A DNA stretch of 64,000 bases. Source: CAIKZJ01 sp964626015 (GTDB lineage: Bacteria > Bacteroidota > Ignavibacteria > Tepidaquicellales > Tepidaquicellaceae). Position 1 is the first letter of the stretch. Every line of letters starts with the position of its first letter. The translations under genes were made by a program, and so were the position numbers. This document shows, piece by piece, positions 18,401-27,788 of this stretch. Location of the stretch: assembly GCA_964626015.1 (NCBI GenBank), contig CAZVCC010000002.1:60624-124623 (forward strand), written 5' to 3'. The notes beneath the pieces are model-generated. The model was not told the DNA's origin, ran no database searches, and saw only the letters and a program-made list of their open reading frames with translations.

Positions 18401-19873
18401 CTTTGCTTCCTCAATTGAATACGGGCTTACGCCCAGACTGAAATCTTCGAGTGTTAACCGCAATACCTCATCATGAGTATATCCATATAGAAGCAGCCCG
18501 GATTCGTTAGCATCAAGGATTGCGCCAGTCTCCGAATCGTAAACAAAAATTGCTTCTGTTGTAGAATTAAATATTTCTCTGTAGTTTTGCTCGCTTTTCT
18601 GCAATGCAATCTCAGCCTTTTTTTGCTCCGTAATGTCTTTGACGATTGCTAACAGCACATTTTCGTTACCATAACTAACTTTGCCAGTTGATACCTCAAC
18701 AGGATAGACAGTACCGTCTTTTTTCCGATGCTCACTTTGAAGAACGAAACGCTGTCCCGGCTTCCACTTGCTCCAGGCATTTATAACATCGTCTCTTTTC
18801 ATGTTAGTAGTTGAGTCCGATTGACCGTCAAACACGGTTTGACCAAGCCACTCCTCTCTTGAATAGCCAGACTGTGAGCAAGCGATATCATTAACGTCCA
18901 GAACACGTCCTTCAAAATCGTGAATATAGATACCTTCCATAGACTGATGGAATAAAGTGCGGTATTTTTCTTCGCTTTTTCTTAATTCCTCCCCGGCTAG
19001 TTTACGATAAGTATAGTTCTGAGTAAGAATAGCAATATCTTCACCAATTGGAACAATCACGAGACGCAGCCATGTTGGCACGGAGACTATCTCCCCCACA
19101 TAGACATCTTCGATTATTTGAGTTTTACCTGTATTAGCAGCGATTAAATATGATTCAAAAACAGATGTTCCTTTATGGTTTGGAAAAAGTTCAAGCAGCC
19201 GCTTTCCGATTATTTCGACGGGATTAGTATTATTAATACGAGCTACAGCCGAATTTTCGTAGACCCAAGTGAAGTCGAATATTTCACCTTTTTTGTTTCT
19301 AAGAGGATGGAGAATTGTAAAACCATCGGGCGACAATTCCTGTGCAACTCGAAAACGTTCTTCGCTTTTACTAAGCTTTTCACTTATATCCCGGTTAAGC
19401 TTCAATTCCTCCTGTAATTCTTTTGTTTTTTCGGCAAGCATTTTTTCGAGACGATGTTTTTCCGATTTATTTAAATCAATCGCCTCTTTAATTCTAATCA
19501 TGGCTTTTAATTGTGCAAGGAGCTCGGATTTATCAACAGGTTTTGATAGAAAACCTTCTGCCCCAGCTTCGAGGGCACGTACTTTGTTCTCATGATTTTC
19601 ATTAAGAGAAGTGATAAAAACTACGGGAATGCTGCATAGGTCTTTATCTTTTTTAAGGGTTTTGCAAACATCATAGCCATCCAAATCCGGCATCAGAATA
19701 TCGAGCAATATAACGTCGGGACGGTGGATTTTTGCGAGTTCAATGCCTTCCATTCCACTGGCAGCGGTGTATACAACAAACCCGCCGAACAAGTCAGCAA
19801 TTAGTGCTTTCATTGACAACAGGCTGCCTTTATTATCGTCTATAACTAAGATTTTTTTCGGTTTTCGAGCCAT
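15476..19873 (-). CDS. Hybrid sensor histidine kinase with two receivers and seven PAS domains
   Basis: A 1465-residue protein with no membrane helix. Order: receiver (about 5-125; DILMPDLDGYDV with the phospho-Asp, lysine in SKPVDK), coiled coil, seven PAS domains separated by KAE-rich coiled linkers (about 170-1085), HisKA with the phospho-acceptor in MSHEIRTPMN (about 1105), HATPase (NLVKNAIKF N-box, DTGIGIP and GAGLGL), and a second receiver (about 1345-1465; MDIRLPELSGY, AKPIIKK). The N-terminal receiver suggests it is itself controlled by another kinase. With no output domain it probably phosphorelays to another regulator. It is not in an operon with a response regulator. Confidence 0.93.
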   Translation of the reverse strand: MARKPKKILVIDDNKGSLLSMKALIADLFGGFVVYTAASGMEGIELAKIHRPDVILLDILMPDLDGYDVCKTLKKDKDLCSIPVVFITSLNENHENKVRALEAGAEGFLSKPVDKSELLAQLKAMIRIKEAIDLNKSEKHRLEKMLAEKTKELQEELKLNRDISEKLSKSEERFRVAQELSPDGFTILHPLRNKKGEIFDFTWVYENSAVARINNTNPVEIIGKRLLELFPNHKGTSVFESYLIAANTGKTQIIEDVYVGEIVSVPTWLRLVIVPIGEDIAILTQNYTYRKLAGEELRKSEEKYRTLFHQSMEGIYIHDFEGRVLDVNDIACSQSGYSREEWLGQTVFDGQSDSTTNMKRDDVINAWSKWKPGQRFVLQSEHRKKDGTVYPVEVSTGKVSYGNENVLLAIVKDITEQKKAEIALQKSEQNYREIFNSTTEAIFVYDSETGAILDANESGLLLYGYTHDEVLRLTLEDFSLGVSPYSIEEAKQWLHKVLTEGAQTFEWKSRKKNGEIFWVEVSLKIVSINGQQKILSVVRDISASKKAEEALQESYKMLSLFINNSPIYAYIKEVTPNESRVLFASENFFDMVGIPGSQIAGKKMEELFPPEFARKIAKDDWDVVQKGDVIKLEENLNDRIYTTIKFPVSIGGRNLLAGYTIDITENKNIELELIRAKEKAENNEIRLIEAQAITKVGSWETDLSNLNVFWSEETFKIFELDSDTFSPHHNTFLEYVHPDDRERVDEAFKDSFSTDRFNKVEHKLITALGNIKFIEERWRVVKDNEGKPIKAYGTCQDITDRKNIEIELFKAKEIAEENERKLEAAQEIAKMGSWELDIKTGIFTFTDSFYKMFHTTAEEMGGYQMTTDDYAKRFVYPDDASLVADETKLAIESADPNFTKYIEHRIIYADGGIGYISVKIFIVKDEFGNTKKTFGVNQDITEKKTAEVELLKAKEKAEESQKKFKAIADTSPLAIYISKGIRQVMEYINPAFYKLFGYSSEEVAEAALWWPLAYPDYDYQKQVSDEWNKRVENAIKNKTDIKPMEVVVTCKDGSLKNIMWGFISTGDENWAFGMDLTAYRKTENDLIAAKEKAEESDRLKSAFLANMSHEIRTPMNGILGFTELLKEQNLSGKEQQEYIELINKSGNRMLSIINDIIDISRIEAGLMKLNLAQSNVADQIDYIHTFFKPEAAAKGLNLSVNNSLPRNQANINTDREKLYAILTNLVKNAIKFTKKGEIEIGCAKKGGFIEFYVKDTGIGIPKDRQHAIFERFIQADIEDSMALQGAGLGLSISKAFLEMLGGKIWVESEEGKGSTFFFTLPYDNTKKIDNVAQSLSNADTKNNIRKLKTLVVEDDMISVILLEKAINKISKEILKAKTGVDAVNIVRANPDIDLILMDIRLPELSGYKAVRQIREFNKNVVIIAQTAYGLSGDRKKAKEAGCTDYIAKPIIKKELLKLISKYFPE

Positions 19874-20167
19874 GTTATTATATTATCAATTTTAAAACAA
19901 AAAGTAAATTTTATTGAACAGTAACTCACAGTTATGGGTTTCGAAAAATATCCTATGAACTCTAAATAGAGCTTCCTAAGAAACGACTTTTTTGTTTGAT
20001 TATTTTGTAACATACATACTGAATTAATATAATACAATTCCTTTTTTAAGATACAGAATAGTAAGAACACTTTTCGAATACATTCAGTAATCCAGATGTG
20101 AACTAATTTAGTTTTCAGGACAAAATTTTAACACAGTAACACAAAGACAAAACTCATGAAACCCGGA
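19874..20167. other. Intergenic stretch upstream of the hybrid kinase
   Basis: AT-rich DNA without a supported gene. It must hold the kinase promoter on the minus strand. The last 40 bases (ACACAGTAACACAAAGAC) resemble the ends of the decayed CACAGAG-type repeats seen after 59480. Confidence 0.4.
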
Positions 20168-20840
20168 TATTTTATAAAAATATACCACAAAGAACCTTAT
20201 CTCACTAATTTCACAAATGGTATGGATGTAACTATTGACGTATAGAATTGAGAATTGAAAGAATGTACACAAATCACAAAAGCACGAAAGAAGGGGTTTT
20301 ATTTTATGCAAAGTATTTTGTTACAGATGACCCGGAGTAAGAAAGCAGCAAGGAAAGAGAAGAAAATAAGTAATTATTTTAATGCTCAGGAAAATCAAAT
20401 ATTTTATAAACATATACCACAAATATATTTTCCCACAAATTTCACAAATGGAATGGATGTAACTATTGACGTATAGAATTGAGAATTGAAAGAATGTACA
20501 CAAATCACAAAAGCACGAAAGAAGGGGTTTTATTTTATGCAAAGTATTTTGTTACAGATGACCCGGAGTAAGAAAGCAGCAAGGAAAGAGAAGAAAATAA
20601 GTAATTATTTTAATGCTCAGGAAAATCAAATATTTTATAAACATATACCACAAATATATTTTCCCACAAATTTCACAAATGGTATGGATGTAACTATTGA
20701 CGTATAGAATAGAGAATTGAGAGCATGTACACAAATCACAAAAGCACGAAAGAAGGGGTTTTATTTTATGCAAAGTATTTTGTTACAGATGACCCGGAGT
20801 AAGAGAGCAGCAAGGAAAGAGAAGAAAGATGTAAATTATA
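20168..20840. repeat. 231-bp tandem repeat, about 2.9 copies
   Basis: The sequence from ATATTTTATAAA at 20168 recurs at 20399 and 20630, each 231 bases apart. The second and third copies are almost identical and the first diverges over its first 40 bases. Each unit contains ACCACAAA, TTTCACAAATGG, GACCCGGAGTAAG and AAAGCACGAAAGAAGG. Open frames of 73 codons occur in every unit on both strands, which follows from the 231-base (77-codon) period and does not show coding. No spacers are present, so it is not a CRISPR. Confidence 0.9.
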
Positions 20841-20846
20841 ATAAAT

Positions 20847-20876
20847 AAAAAACCCGCAGGAAGACCGCGGGTTTTG
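20847..20876 (-). terminator. Terminator of the YCF48-like protein gene
   Basis: AAACCCGC / GCGGGTTT arms with an AGGAAGACC loop, followed on the minus strand by a run of T. It lies 37 bases after the stop codon. Confidence 0.8.
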
Positions 20877-20912
20877 AAAGTTATTGTATAACTTTTACAG
20901 GATTGAAATGTT

Positions 20913-22244
20913 TTACTTCACTAAAGACATCACTTTAGTATCAACAAAATCGTTAGTAATAATTCTATAAAGATAAACACCGCTTGACAGTTTAGAGCCG
21001 TCGAATGTAAACTCGAAATTACCTGCAGACATAGTCGAATTAACGAGCACGGATACTTCTTTTCCGGTAATATCAAAAACACTTAATCTTACGGGACCAG
21101 CTTTTGCAAGGGAGAAACTAATCTTTGTAGAAGGATTGAACGGGTTCGGGTAATTCTGATTCAGTGCGAATTTATCGGGAACATTTGTATTAATTGGATT
21201 TACACCAACCAACCCATTCATTACCGAATTGTACATCATGCCTGTATTACCTGCCCCTGTACCAATTTCACCTACAACAGTACCTCTATGAATACCGTTT
21301 AGGCATACACCGTAGAAGTGACGTGTTTCACCGACAGGAGTTTGATTTGACCAAACATTACCCCAGTCAGTTGAAGTAAATATCGTACCATTATCACCGC
21401 AAACAGTCATTGTTCTTTTATTGTTTGTCGGCGGGTCGGATATAATAATATCCAAAGAGCGTAAATGCTGAGATGTAAATGAAGGTTTAACTTCCCAATC
21501 AATACCATAATTAGTTGACCACATATATCTGCCGTTATTACCAATAATGTATGCAATATTCTTTGAAGCAAATGATACATCATTAAGGTAATCGTATATA
21601 CCTGCATTTCTTGGATTATAATTTGTAGTCCAGTTAACTCCATGATTTGTCGTGTACCATAAATAACCGTCAGTTCCCGCAATAATACCACGAAGTTCAT
21701 TAGTTGAAGCTACATAGGCAAAATCAATAGAGTGCATTGTCCAAGGAGTGACGTCGGTTCTTTTTGTAAATGTTGCACCCGCATCATGAGTTTCAAAAAA
21801 AGTGCCGGCATAACCGACAAAAGTTACGAAGTTATAGTCATAAGCCTGACTAACAGCAATACCCCTGATAGTATTATAGGGTGTATCATAAGGCCGAATG
21901 ACAGACCACGTAAGACCGGCATCGACAGATTTGATAATTACCCCGCCCATACCTGCGGCATAAACGACCTGCTCAGTAGCAAACTTTACGTCGTTCAACC
22001 AAATATTTATATTTTGATAAACAAGAGTCCAGTGGTCTCCCGCATCGCTGGTTCTGAGAACAGTACCTCCCTGCCCAACGGCGACACCAACAAGTTCATT
22101 TAAACCCGGGGTGAGGTCATTTTTGTAGAAATCCACTGCAAAGAGTGAATACGGAACGCCAGTATTATAGGCATTCCAGCCCTGAGCTTTTACTAAAGAA
22201 GCGATAATAAGTAAAAGACACATGAAGAAAATTAATTTTTTCAT
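20913..22244 (-). CDS. Secreted YCF48/BNR-type beta-propeller protein with type IX sorting tail
   Basis: A 443-residue protein with a signal peptide (1-20). About 320 residues follow of repeating propeller blades with the motif GxxGTVLRTSDAGDHW, GGVIIKSVDAGLTW, GTFFETHDAGATF, GTIFTSTDWGNVW, typical of YCF48/BNR-like repeats. The last 80 residues start at ALNQNYPNPFNPSTKISFSL and end VDTKVMSLVK, which is the Por-type C-terminal sorting domain. It is therefore expected to cross the outer membrane through the type IX secretion system and be surface-bound or released. No neighbour explains a ligand. Terminator follows. Confidence 0.88.
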   Translation of the reverse strand: MKKLIFFMCLLLIIASLVKAQGWNAYNTGVPYSLFAVDFYKNDLTPGLNELVGVAVGQGGTVLRTSDAGDHWTLVYQNINIWLNDVKFATEQVVYAAGMGGVIIKSVDAGLTWSVIRPYDTPYNTIRGIAVSQAYDYNFVTFVGYAGTFFETHDAGATFTKRTDVTPWTMHSIDFAYVASTNELRGIIAGTDGYLWYTTNHGVNWTTNYNPRNAGIYDYLNDVSFASKNIAYIIGNNGRYMWSTNYGIDWEVKPSFTSQHLRSLDIIISDPPTNNKRTMTVCGDNGTIFTSTDWGNVWSNQTPVGETRHFYGVCLNGIHRGTVVGEIGTGAGNTGMMYNSVMNGLVGVNPINTNVPDKFALNQNYPNPFNPSTKISFSLAKAGPVRLSVFDITGKEVSVLVNSTMSAGNFEFTFDGSKLSSGVYLYRIITNDFVDTKVMSLVK

Positions 22245-22957
22245 ATTAATATATAAATAAGGTTTATGTACATTTTTTTATTCCCGATATAACGTATGAT
22301 GAATTATATTGAATGTCAAGTCATTATTTTATTAAATTATTATTGTTTTTCACAGCTGTCCAAAATAAATATGGAACTCAAATAAAAGTTCATTTAAAGT
22401 CTATTTTGAATGGATTCTGTGCTTATTTTTCAATTTTATTAATTAACCCCCTCGGTTTAGATATTTTAAGTGTTTTTGTAGTCCAAAACAAATCTAATAC
22501 TATTCGGAGGTGAAATGCTATTAAATACTAGCATTGAATTGTGTTTTAAAAGGTTAATAAAATCAAATAGATTTATAATATTACATTCTGCAGTCCAAAA
22601 TATTTTCTCTAATATGTTATTTTGGACAGATGTTATTGTTTTTTCATTGTAAATATTATAAAGTTATCAAGAAGTCTTTAGCTAAATGATTATCGAATAT
22701 GAATATTCCCATTATGATATATTCAAGTCGTTTATAATTGAATAAATATAAGATATTAAGATTCTTAGGCATGGTTTTTGAACTTTGGTTCTTTAAAAAA
22801 GATATTGACTTTGCAGAAATATTTTACGACCTTACAGCAGGGAGAAATAGCCATCATAGTAAAGGTATAATACCTTTGAGTTGGTAATTAGAATCTGAGG
22901 AATACTTATTATTAAGTTTCTTTAATCAATAATTTTCTAACTCAAAACCCAAGTACA
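22245..22957. other. Long intergenic region with GTCCAAAA motifs and an inverted repeat
   Basis: About 700 AT-rich bases lie between divergent surface-protein genes. GTCCAAAA occurs at 22358, 22481 and 22593. The third forms a perfect inverted repeat with TATTTTGGAC at 22618-22627 (10-base arms, 15-base spacer). A 66-codon frame (22313-22513) and a 38-residue frame (22771-22887; MVFELWFFKKDIDF...) are present, but neither has recognisable similarity, and I do not call them genes. Promoters for both flanking genes must be here. Confidence 0.5.
22593..22627. repeat. Perfect inverted repeat GTCCAAAATA / TATTTTGGAC
   Basis: Ten-base arms with a 15-base AT-rich centre. It could be a dimeric operator or a hairpin. 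Half-sites of the same sequence occur twice upstream at 22358 and 22481. Confidence 0.6.
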
Positions 22958-25900
22958 ATGAGAACCAACTTTTTACTTCGTGCAATCCTGCCGCTTCTTA
23001 TTTTATTGTTGTACCAAATTAAACTTTTTAGCTACACAACTGTTTCAGGCAGTGTTTCAGGTACATGGACAGCAGGAACTTATTATGTTTCAAATCACAT
23101 AACAATACAGGATAACACTACATTAACAATTGAACCGGGATGCGTAATAAAATTTGCTACTAAAGAATTGATAATTTACGGAACTCTTAATGCAATAGGT
23201 ACTTCAGGAAGTAATATAGTGTTCACATCTATGAATGATAATTCCGTTGGAGATATAATAGCAGGGTCCACCGGTGCACCATTAAAGGGCGACTGGTTTG
23301 GGATTCAATTATATGGAAGCGCTGACTATGATGGAGTTGGTTATTTTGATTACTGCAGAATAAGTTACGGCGGTAATTATGGTTCGGCATACGATGCAAA
23401 CATATATTTTCATGAAACTGATGCCGGATACTTTAAAAACAGCTTGTCAGAATACAGCGATGAAGACGGAGTAAAATTACTTTCAAGTAACCCGATTATT
23501 AATAATTCAACGATTTCATACAATGACAGACACGGAATATTCGGAGAAGCTGGTTATATGGATGCTAATACTGCAACGATAACAAATAATACATTTACCA
23601 ATAACGGACAATATGCTGTCAACATATCTAACGTCAGAATACAATCCTATTCGGGTAACGCGGGCAGCGGAAACGGTACAAATGGATTTGGAATAAAGGG
23701 CGAAGTTAAAGACAATGTAACCTGGACTTGCGGCTCGAGCACTTTTCCATTTGTTTTAATTGGTTTAGTGACAGTTATCGATGGTGTTACACTTACAATA
23801 TCACCTGGTACAATAATAAAAGGATTGCCGAGCGGAAACGGTGAATTATACGTTATTGGAACGTTAGACGTTAACGGGATAGAAGGTTCCAATGTAGTAT
23901 TTACATCAATAAAGGACGATACATACGGAGGGGATACAAATAATGACGGAAGTGCTACATCACCGACTCCGGGGGACTGGTATGGGATTCATTTATACGG
24001 AAATGCAACGAATGATGGAATTGGATATTTTGATTTTTGCAGAGTAAGATATGGAGGCAATTATGGTTCTTCTTATGATGCAAATATTTATTTTGACCTA
24101 ACAGATGCCGGACATTTTCAAAACAGCATATCAGAATACAGCTATGAGGACGGAATGGAATTATATTCTGCTAATCCAATAATTAATAATTCAACAATCT
24201 CAAACAATAACAGACACGGAATATTCGGAGAAACCGGTTATATGGATGCTAATACCGCTACAATTACTAATAACACGTTTAATAATAACGGGCAGTATGC
24301 TGTAAACATATCCAATGTCAGGATACAAACATATTCGGGTAACACCGGCAGCGGAAACGGTACAAATGGATTTGGAATAAAGGGTGAAGTTAAAGACAAT
24401 GCAACATGGACTTGCGGCTCGAACACTTTTCCATTTGTTTTAATTGGATTAGTAACCGTTACCGATGGCGTAACGCTGACAATATCTCCAGGTACAATAA
24501 TAAAAGGAGTGCCAAGCGGAAATGGGGAATTATACGTTATTGGAACGTTAGACATTAACGGAACAGAAGGTTCCAATGTAGTTTTTACATCAATAAAGGA
24601 CGATACATACGGAGGAGATACAAATAATGACGGAACTGCAACCTCACCTACGCCGGGAGACTGGTACGGAATACATTTATACGGAAACGAAACAAATGAT
24701 GGAATTGGATATTTTGATTATTGCAGAGTAAGATATGGAGGCAATTATGGTTCTTCATACGATGCAAATATTTATTTTGACCTAACAGATGCCGGACATT
24801 TTCAAAACAGCATATCAGAATACAGCTATGAGGACGGAATGGAATTATATTCTGCTAATCCAATAATTAATAATTCAACAATCTCAAACAATAACAGACA
24901 CGGAATATTCGGAGAAACCGGTTATATGGATGCTAATACCGCTACAATTACTAATAACACGTTTAATAATAACGGGCAGTATGCTGTAAACATATCCAAT
25001 GTCAGGATACAAACATATTCGGGTAACACCGGCAGCGGAAACGGTACAAATGGATTTGGAATAAAGGGTGAAGTTAAAGACAATGCAACATGGACTTGCG
25101 GCTCGAGCACTTTTCCATTTGTTTTGATTGGACAAGTAATTGTTAATGATAACATGAAATTAACTCTATCACAAGGAACGATAGTAAAAGGGGTGAGTAA
25201 CGGTGAATTATATGTAAAAGGAACTCTTGACGTAAATGGTATCGATGGTTCGAATGTTGTATTTACATCAATTAAGGATGATTCTTACGGCGGAGATTCG
25301 AACAATGACGGCAGTCTCACACAACCAGCACCGGGAGACTGGTACGGAATAAATGTTGAGGGTTCATCATCAGGAAATGACGGATTAGGTAACTTTGATT
25401 ACTGCAGAATAAGGTATGGAGGCAGTGTTTACACAAATTATGATGCAAATATATTTTTTAGTGAAGGAGGTTGGAATGGATGTACATTTGCGAACAGTAT
25501 TTGCGAATACAGTAAGTCAGACGGTATTAAAATCTATAATTGCTGTCCGCAAATAACGAACAGTACAATTTCAAACAACTTAAGACACGGTGTATATGCT
25601 TACATCGGATACAGACCTGCAACGGCGCCATACATAAATTGCTGCACATTTAACAACAATGGAGAATATGGAGCGTACCTTGCAGATGTAAGACCGACCT
25701 CTTATACAGGAAATTCAGGCAGCGGAAACGGAACGAATGAACTTGGTGTTTACGGTGTTATTGAAGATACACCAATAAACTGGTCGAGCGGTTCGACTAC
25801 CTTTCCAATATCTTTAATAAATAACCTTACTATTAACAGTGAAAAGGTACTTACTATTACTGGTGGTACGTTTAAATGTAAAACCTATTATACCACAAGC

Positions 25901-27547
25901 TCAGGTAGTTTTTATTTAAATGATGATGCAACGATTGAAATAGGTTCTCCCGACGGTATAGCATCCTCAGGTTCAACGGGTAATATACGCAATAGCGGAA
26001 CGAGAAGTTTTTCATCAAATGCAAATTATGTATATAACGGAACTGCGGCTCAGGTAACAGGAACAGGACTTCCTTCAACTGTAAAAAGCATCAAGGTTAA
26101 TAATTCGGCTGGAGTATCGCTGACAAGTAATTTATTGGTAAATGGAACACTATACTTAGCTAACGGACAGCTGAACAATACTTCAAAAGGCACTGTAACA
26201 ATAGCAAACAACGGGATAGTAATTAAAGAAACGGGAACACTTGCCAACCCGGTAACATATTCAGGAACGGTTAACCTTGAATATAAAGGTACAACAGCTG
26301 TAACGACGGGCAGTGAGCTGCCGAGTACCGATATTATAAATAATTTTTCAGTTGAAAACACAGGGGGTGTAACACTTAATAGAGATGTTATAGTCAACGG
26401 CACACTTAATTTAGTATCGGGAACTGTAACAACTGGAGGGAATGTATTAACGCTTGGTTCCGGAACAGGAAATTTAGGAACACTGACAAGAACATCGGGA
26501 AAAATAATCGGTAATTTTAAAAGATGGTTTGCAGCTGAAACGGTTAGCAACGTAATTTTTCCTTTAGGAACGGCTGATTACTATATACCTGCAAATATAA
26601 CTTTCCCTACTACTGCACCATCGACAGGCGGAACGATAACAGCTTACTTTACAGCATCAAACCCGGGAATAGCCGGTCTGCCGCTTACAGATAGCGGAGC
26701 AAATATCACTAAGACTTCTCCTGACGGTTTCTGGACTCTGACGACAGCAGACGGACTTACAGGTGGAACATACAATATTGATTTAAATGCGGAAGGATTT
26801 ACCGGGATAACAAGCTTCTCATATCTTCACATGTTAAAACGAACGGACGAAGGCAGCAACTGGTTTATATCGGGAACACACTCGCCTTGCACAGGATCAA
26901 ATTCATGTCCGGTAGTACACAGAACAGGACTTGAAACATTTTCACAGTTCGGAATCGGTTCAACGGATGACAATCCCCTGCCCGTCGAATTACTCTCATT
27001 CACTGCCAGGGCTGAACGGAATAGTATTACGCTTAACTGGACAACGGGAACAGAGATTAACAACCATGGATTTGATGTGGAAAGAAGCTCGGCTGAAAAG
27101 GAAAAGAAATGGGTAAAGACAGGATTTGTAAATGGAAAAGGGAATTCAAATACAGAAACAAGATATACTTTTGTTGATAAGGGAGTCAATCCTGGATTGT
27201 ACAGTTTTAGATTAAAGCAGATAGATTACAACGGAAACTTCAGATATTTCGAATTAGGAAATGACGTTAATTCAGCTATACCGGATGAATACGAGCTCGG
27301 CCAGAATTATCCTAATCCGTTTAATCCAACGACAAAGATAAATTACTCGCTTCCAACAGACGGATTTGTAACAATAAAAATGTTTGATGTTACTGGCAGA
27401 GAAATACAAACAATTGTAAATGAGATAAAGCAAGCAGGATATTATACGGCTGAATTTAATTCATTCGGAATCGCCAGCGGAACTTATTTTTACTGCCTGA
27501 AAACAAAAGATTTTTATCAAGTAAAGAAGATGGTTGTTTTGAGATAA
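22958..27547 (+). CDS. Giant beta-helix surface protein with 228-residue repeats and type IX sorting tail
   Basis: A 1529-residue protein with a signal peptide (hydrophobic 8-27). Residues 35 to about 960 are four successive units of about 228 residues, each a right-handed parallel beta-helix with Asn-rich turns (PIINNSTISNN, TITNNTFNNNGQY). After about 960 comes a Thr/Ser/Gly-rich region (GTLNLVSGTVTTGG), a Fn3-like module near 1350 (LPVELLSFTA...NHGFDVERS), and a sorting domain beginning ELGQNYPNPFNPTTKINYSL. It should be exported by type IX secretion. The repeats suggest adhesion or carbohydrate binding, with no catalytic motif visible. The ATG at 22958 is the first before the signal peptide. 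Confidence 0.9.
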   Translation: MRTNFLLRAILPLLILLLYQIKLFSYTTVSGSVSGTWTAGTYYVSNHITIQDNTTLTIEPGCVIKFATKELIIYGTLNAIGTSGSNIVFTSMNDNSVGDIIAGSTGAPLKGDWFGIQLYGSADYDGVGYFDYCRISYGGNYGSAYDANIYFHETDAGYFKNSLSEYSDEDGVKLLSSNPIINNSTISYNDRHGIFGEAGYMDANTATITNNTFTNNGQYAVNISNVRIQSYSGNAGSGNGTNGFGIKGEVKDNVTWTCGSSTFPFVLIGLVTVIDGVTLTISPGTIIKGLPSGNGELYVIGTLDVNGIEGSNVVFTSIKDDTYGGDTNNDGSATSPTPGDWYGIHLYGNATNDGIGYFDFCRVRYGGNYGSSYDANIYFDLTDAGHFQNSISEYSYEDGMELYSANPIINNSTISNNNRHGIFGETGYMDANTATITNNTFNNNGQYAVNISNVRIQTYSGNTGSGNGTNGFGIKGEVKDNATWTCGSNTFPFVLIGLVTVTDGVTLTISPGTIIKGVPSGNGELYVIGTLDINGTEGSNVVFTSIKDDTYGGDTNNDGTATSPTPGDWYGIHLYGNETNDGIGYFDYCRVRYGGNYGSSYDANIYFDLTDAGHFQNSISEYSYEDGMELYSANPIINNSTISNNNRHGIFGETGYMDANTATITNNTFNNNGQYAVNISNVRIQTYSGNTGSGNGTNGFGIKGEVKDNATWTCGSSTFPFVLIGQVIVNDNMKLTLSQGTIVKGVSNGELYVKGTLDVNGIDGSNVVFTSIKDDSYGGDSNNDGSLTQPAPGDWYGINVEGSSSGNDGLGNFDYCRIRYGGSVYTNYDANIFFSEGGWNGCTFANSICEYSKSDGIKIYNCCPQITNSTISNNLRHGVYAYIGYRPATAPYINCCTFNNNGEYGAYLADVRPTSYTGNSGSGNGTNELGVYGVIEDTPINWSSGSTTFPISLINNLTINSEKVLTITGGTFKCKTYYTTSSGSFYLNDDATIEIGSPDGIASSGSTGNIRNSGTRSFSSNANYVYNGTAAQVTGTGLPSTVKSIKVNNSAGVSLTSNLLVNGTLYLANGQLNNTSKGTVTIANNGIVIKETGTLANPVTYSGTVNLEYKGTTAVTTGSELPSTDIINNFSVENTGGVTLNRDVIVNGTLNLVSGTVTTGGNVLTLGSGTGNLGTLTRTSGKIIGNFKRWFAAETVSNVIFPLGTADYYIPANITFPTTAPSTGGTITAYFTASNPGIAGLPLTDSGANITKTSPDGFWTLTTADGLTGGTYNIDLNAEGFTGITSFSYLHMLKRTDEGSNWFISGTHSPCTGSNSCPVVHRTGLETFSQFGIGSTDDNPLPVELLSFTARAERNSITLNWTTGTEINNHGFDVERSSAEKEKKWVKTGFVNGKGNSNTETRYTFVDKGVNPGLYSFRLKQIDYNGNFRYFELGNDVNSAIPDEYELGQNYPNPFNPTTKINYSLPTDGFVTIKMFDVTGREIQTIVNEIKQAGYYTAEFNSFGIASGTYFYCLKTKDFYQVKKMVVLR
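23558..25609 (+). repeat. 684-bp tandem coding repeats
   Basis: Equivalent ATG codons of the GYMDANTATITNN segment lie at 23558, 24242 and 24926, giving two exact 684-base steps (228 codons). From about 24045-24420 and 24729-25104 the two copies are nearly identical at the DNA level. I saw differences only at a CTTATG/CATACG site and one AAC/AGC codon. A fourth unit (25250 onward) is much more diverged. Confidence 0.9.
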
Positions 27548-27730
27548 GGAATTAGTTTTATGGAACCAACTAAAAACATCAATAAATACAAATTTCACAA
27601 TAAGTCTGTAAAATTTGGACGTATCAGTTGAAATGGCAAGAGCTATTTTGATTTACCGTTAAGGAACTCGAGTGGAGCGTTAGATCCCAGCCTAGAACTT
27701 GACGGTATGACAATAAGGAGGAAAAAGAAA

Positions 27731-27760
27731 TAGGCTGTAATTGCTTACAGCCTAATTTTT
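27731..27760. terminator. Bidirectional terminator between the beta-helix gene and the M16 peptidase gene
   Basis: Perfect 10-base arms TAGGCTGTAA / TTACAGCCTA with a TTGC loop. ATTTTT follows on the plus strand and a T-rich tract on the minus strand. Confidence 0.85.
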
Positions 27761-27788
27761 AGAGGTATTTAAGAATAAAAGAATATTG

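Noticed and set aside
20255..20707. Two identical 73-codon open frames (plus strand) with mirrored frames on the other strand.
   Set aside because: They lie in the 231-bp tandem repeat whose length is a multiple of three. Frames on both strands of each copy are expected, and no known domain is visible.
22313..22513. A 66-codon open frame in the 700-base intergenic region.
   Set aside because: No similarity and no ribosome binding site; composition matches AT-rich intergenic DNA.
27561..27722. Short open frames after the beta-helix gene that read MEPTKNINKYK... and ...SSGALDPSLELDG....
   Set aside because: Too short and without known similarity; could be a fragment of a dead gene, but not supportable.
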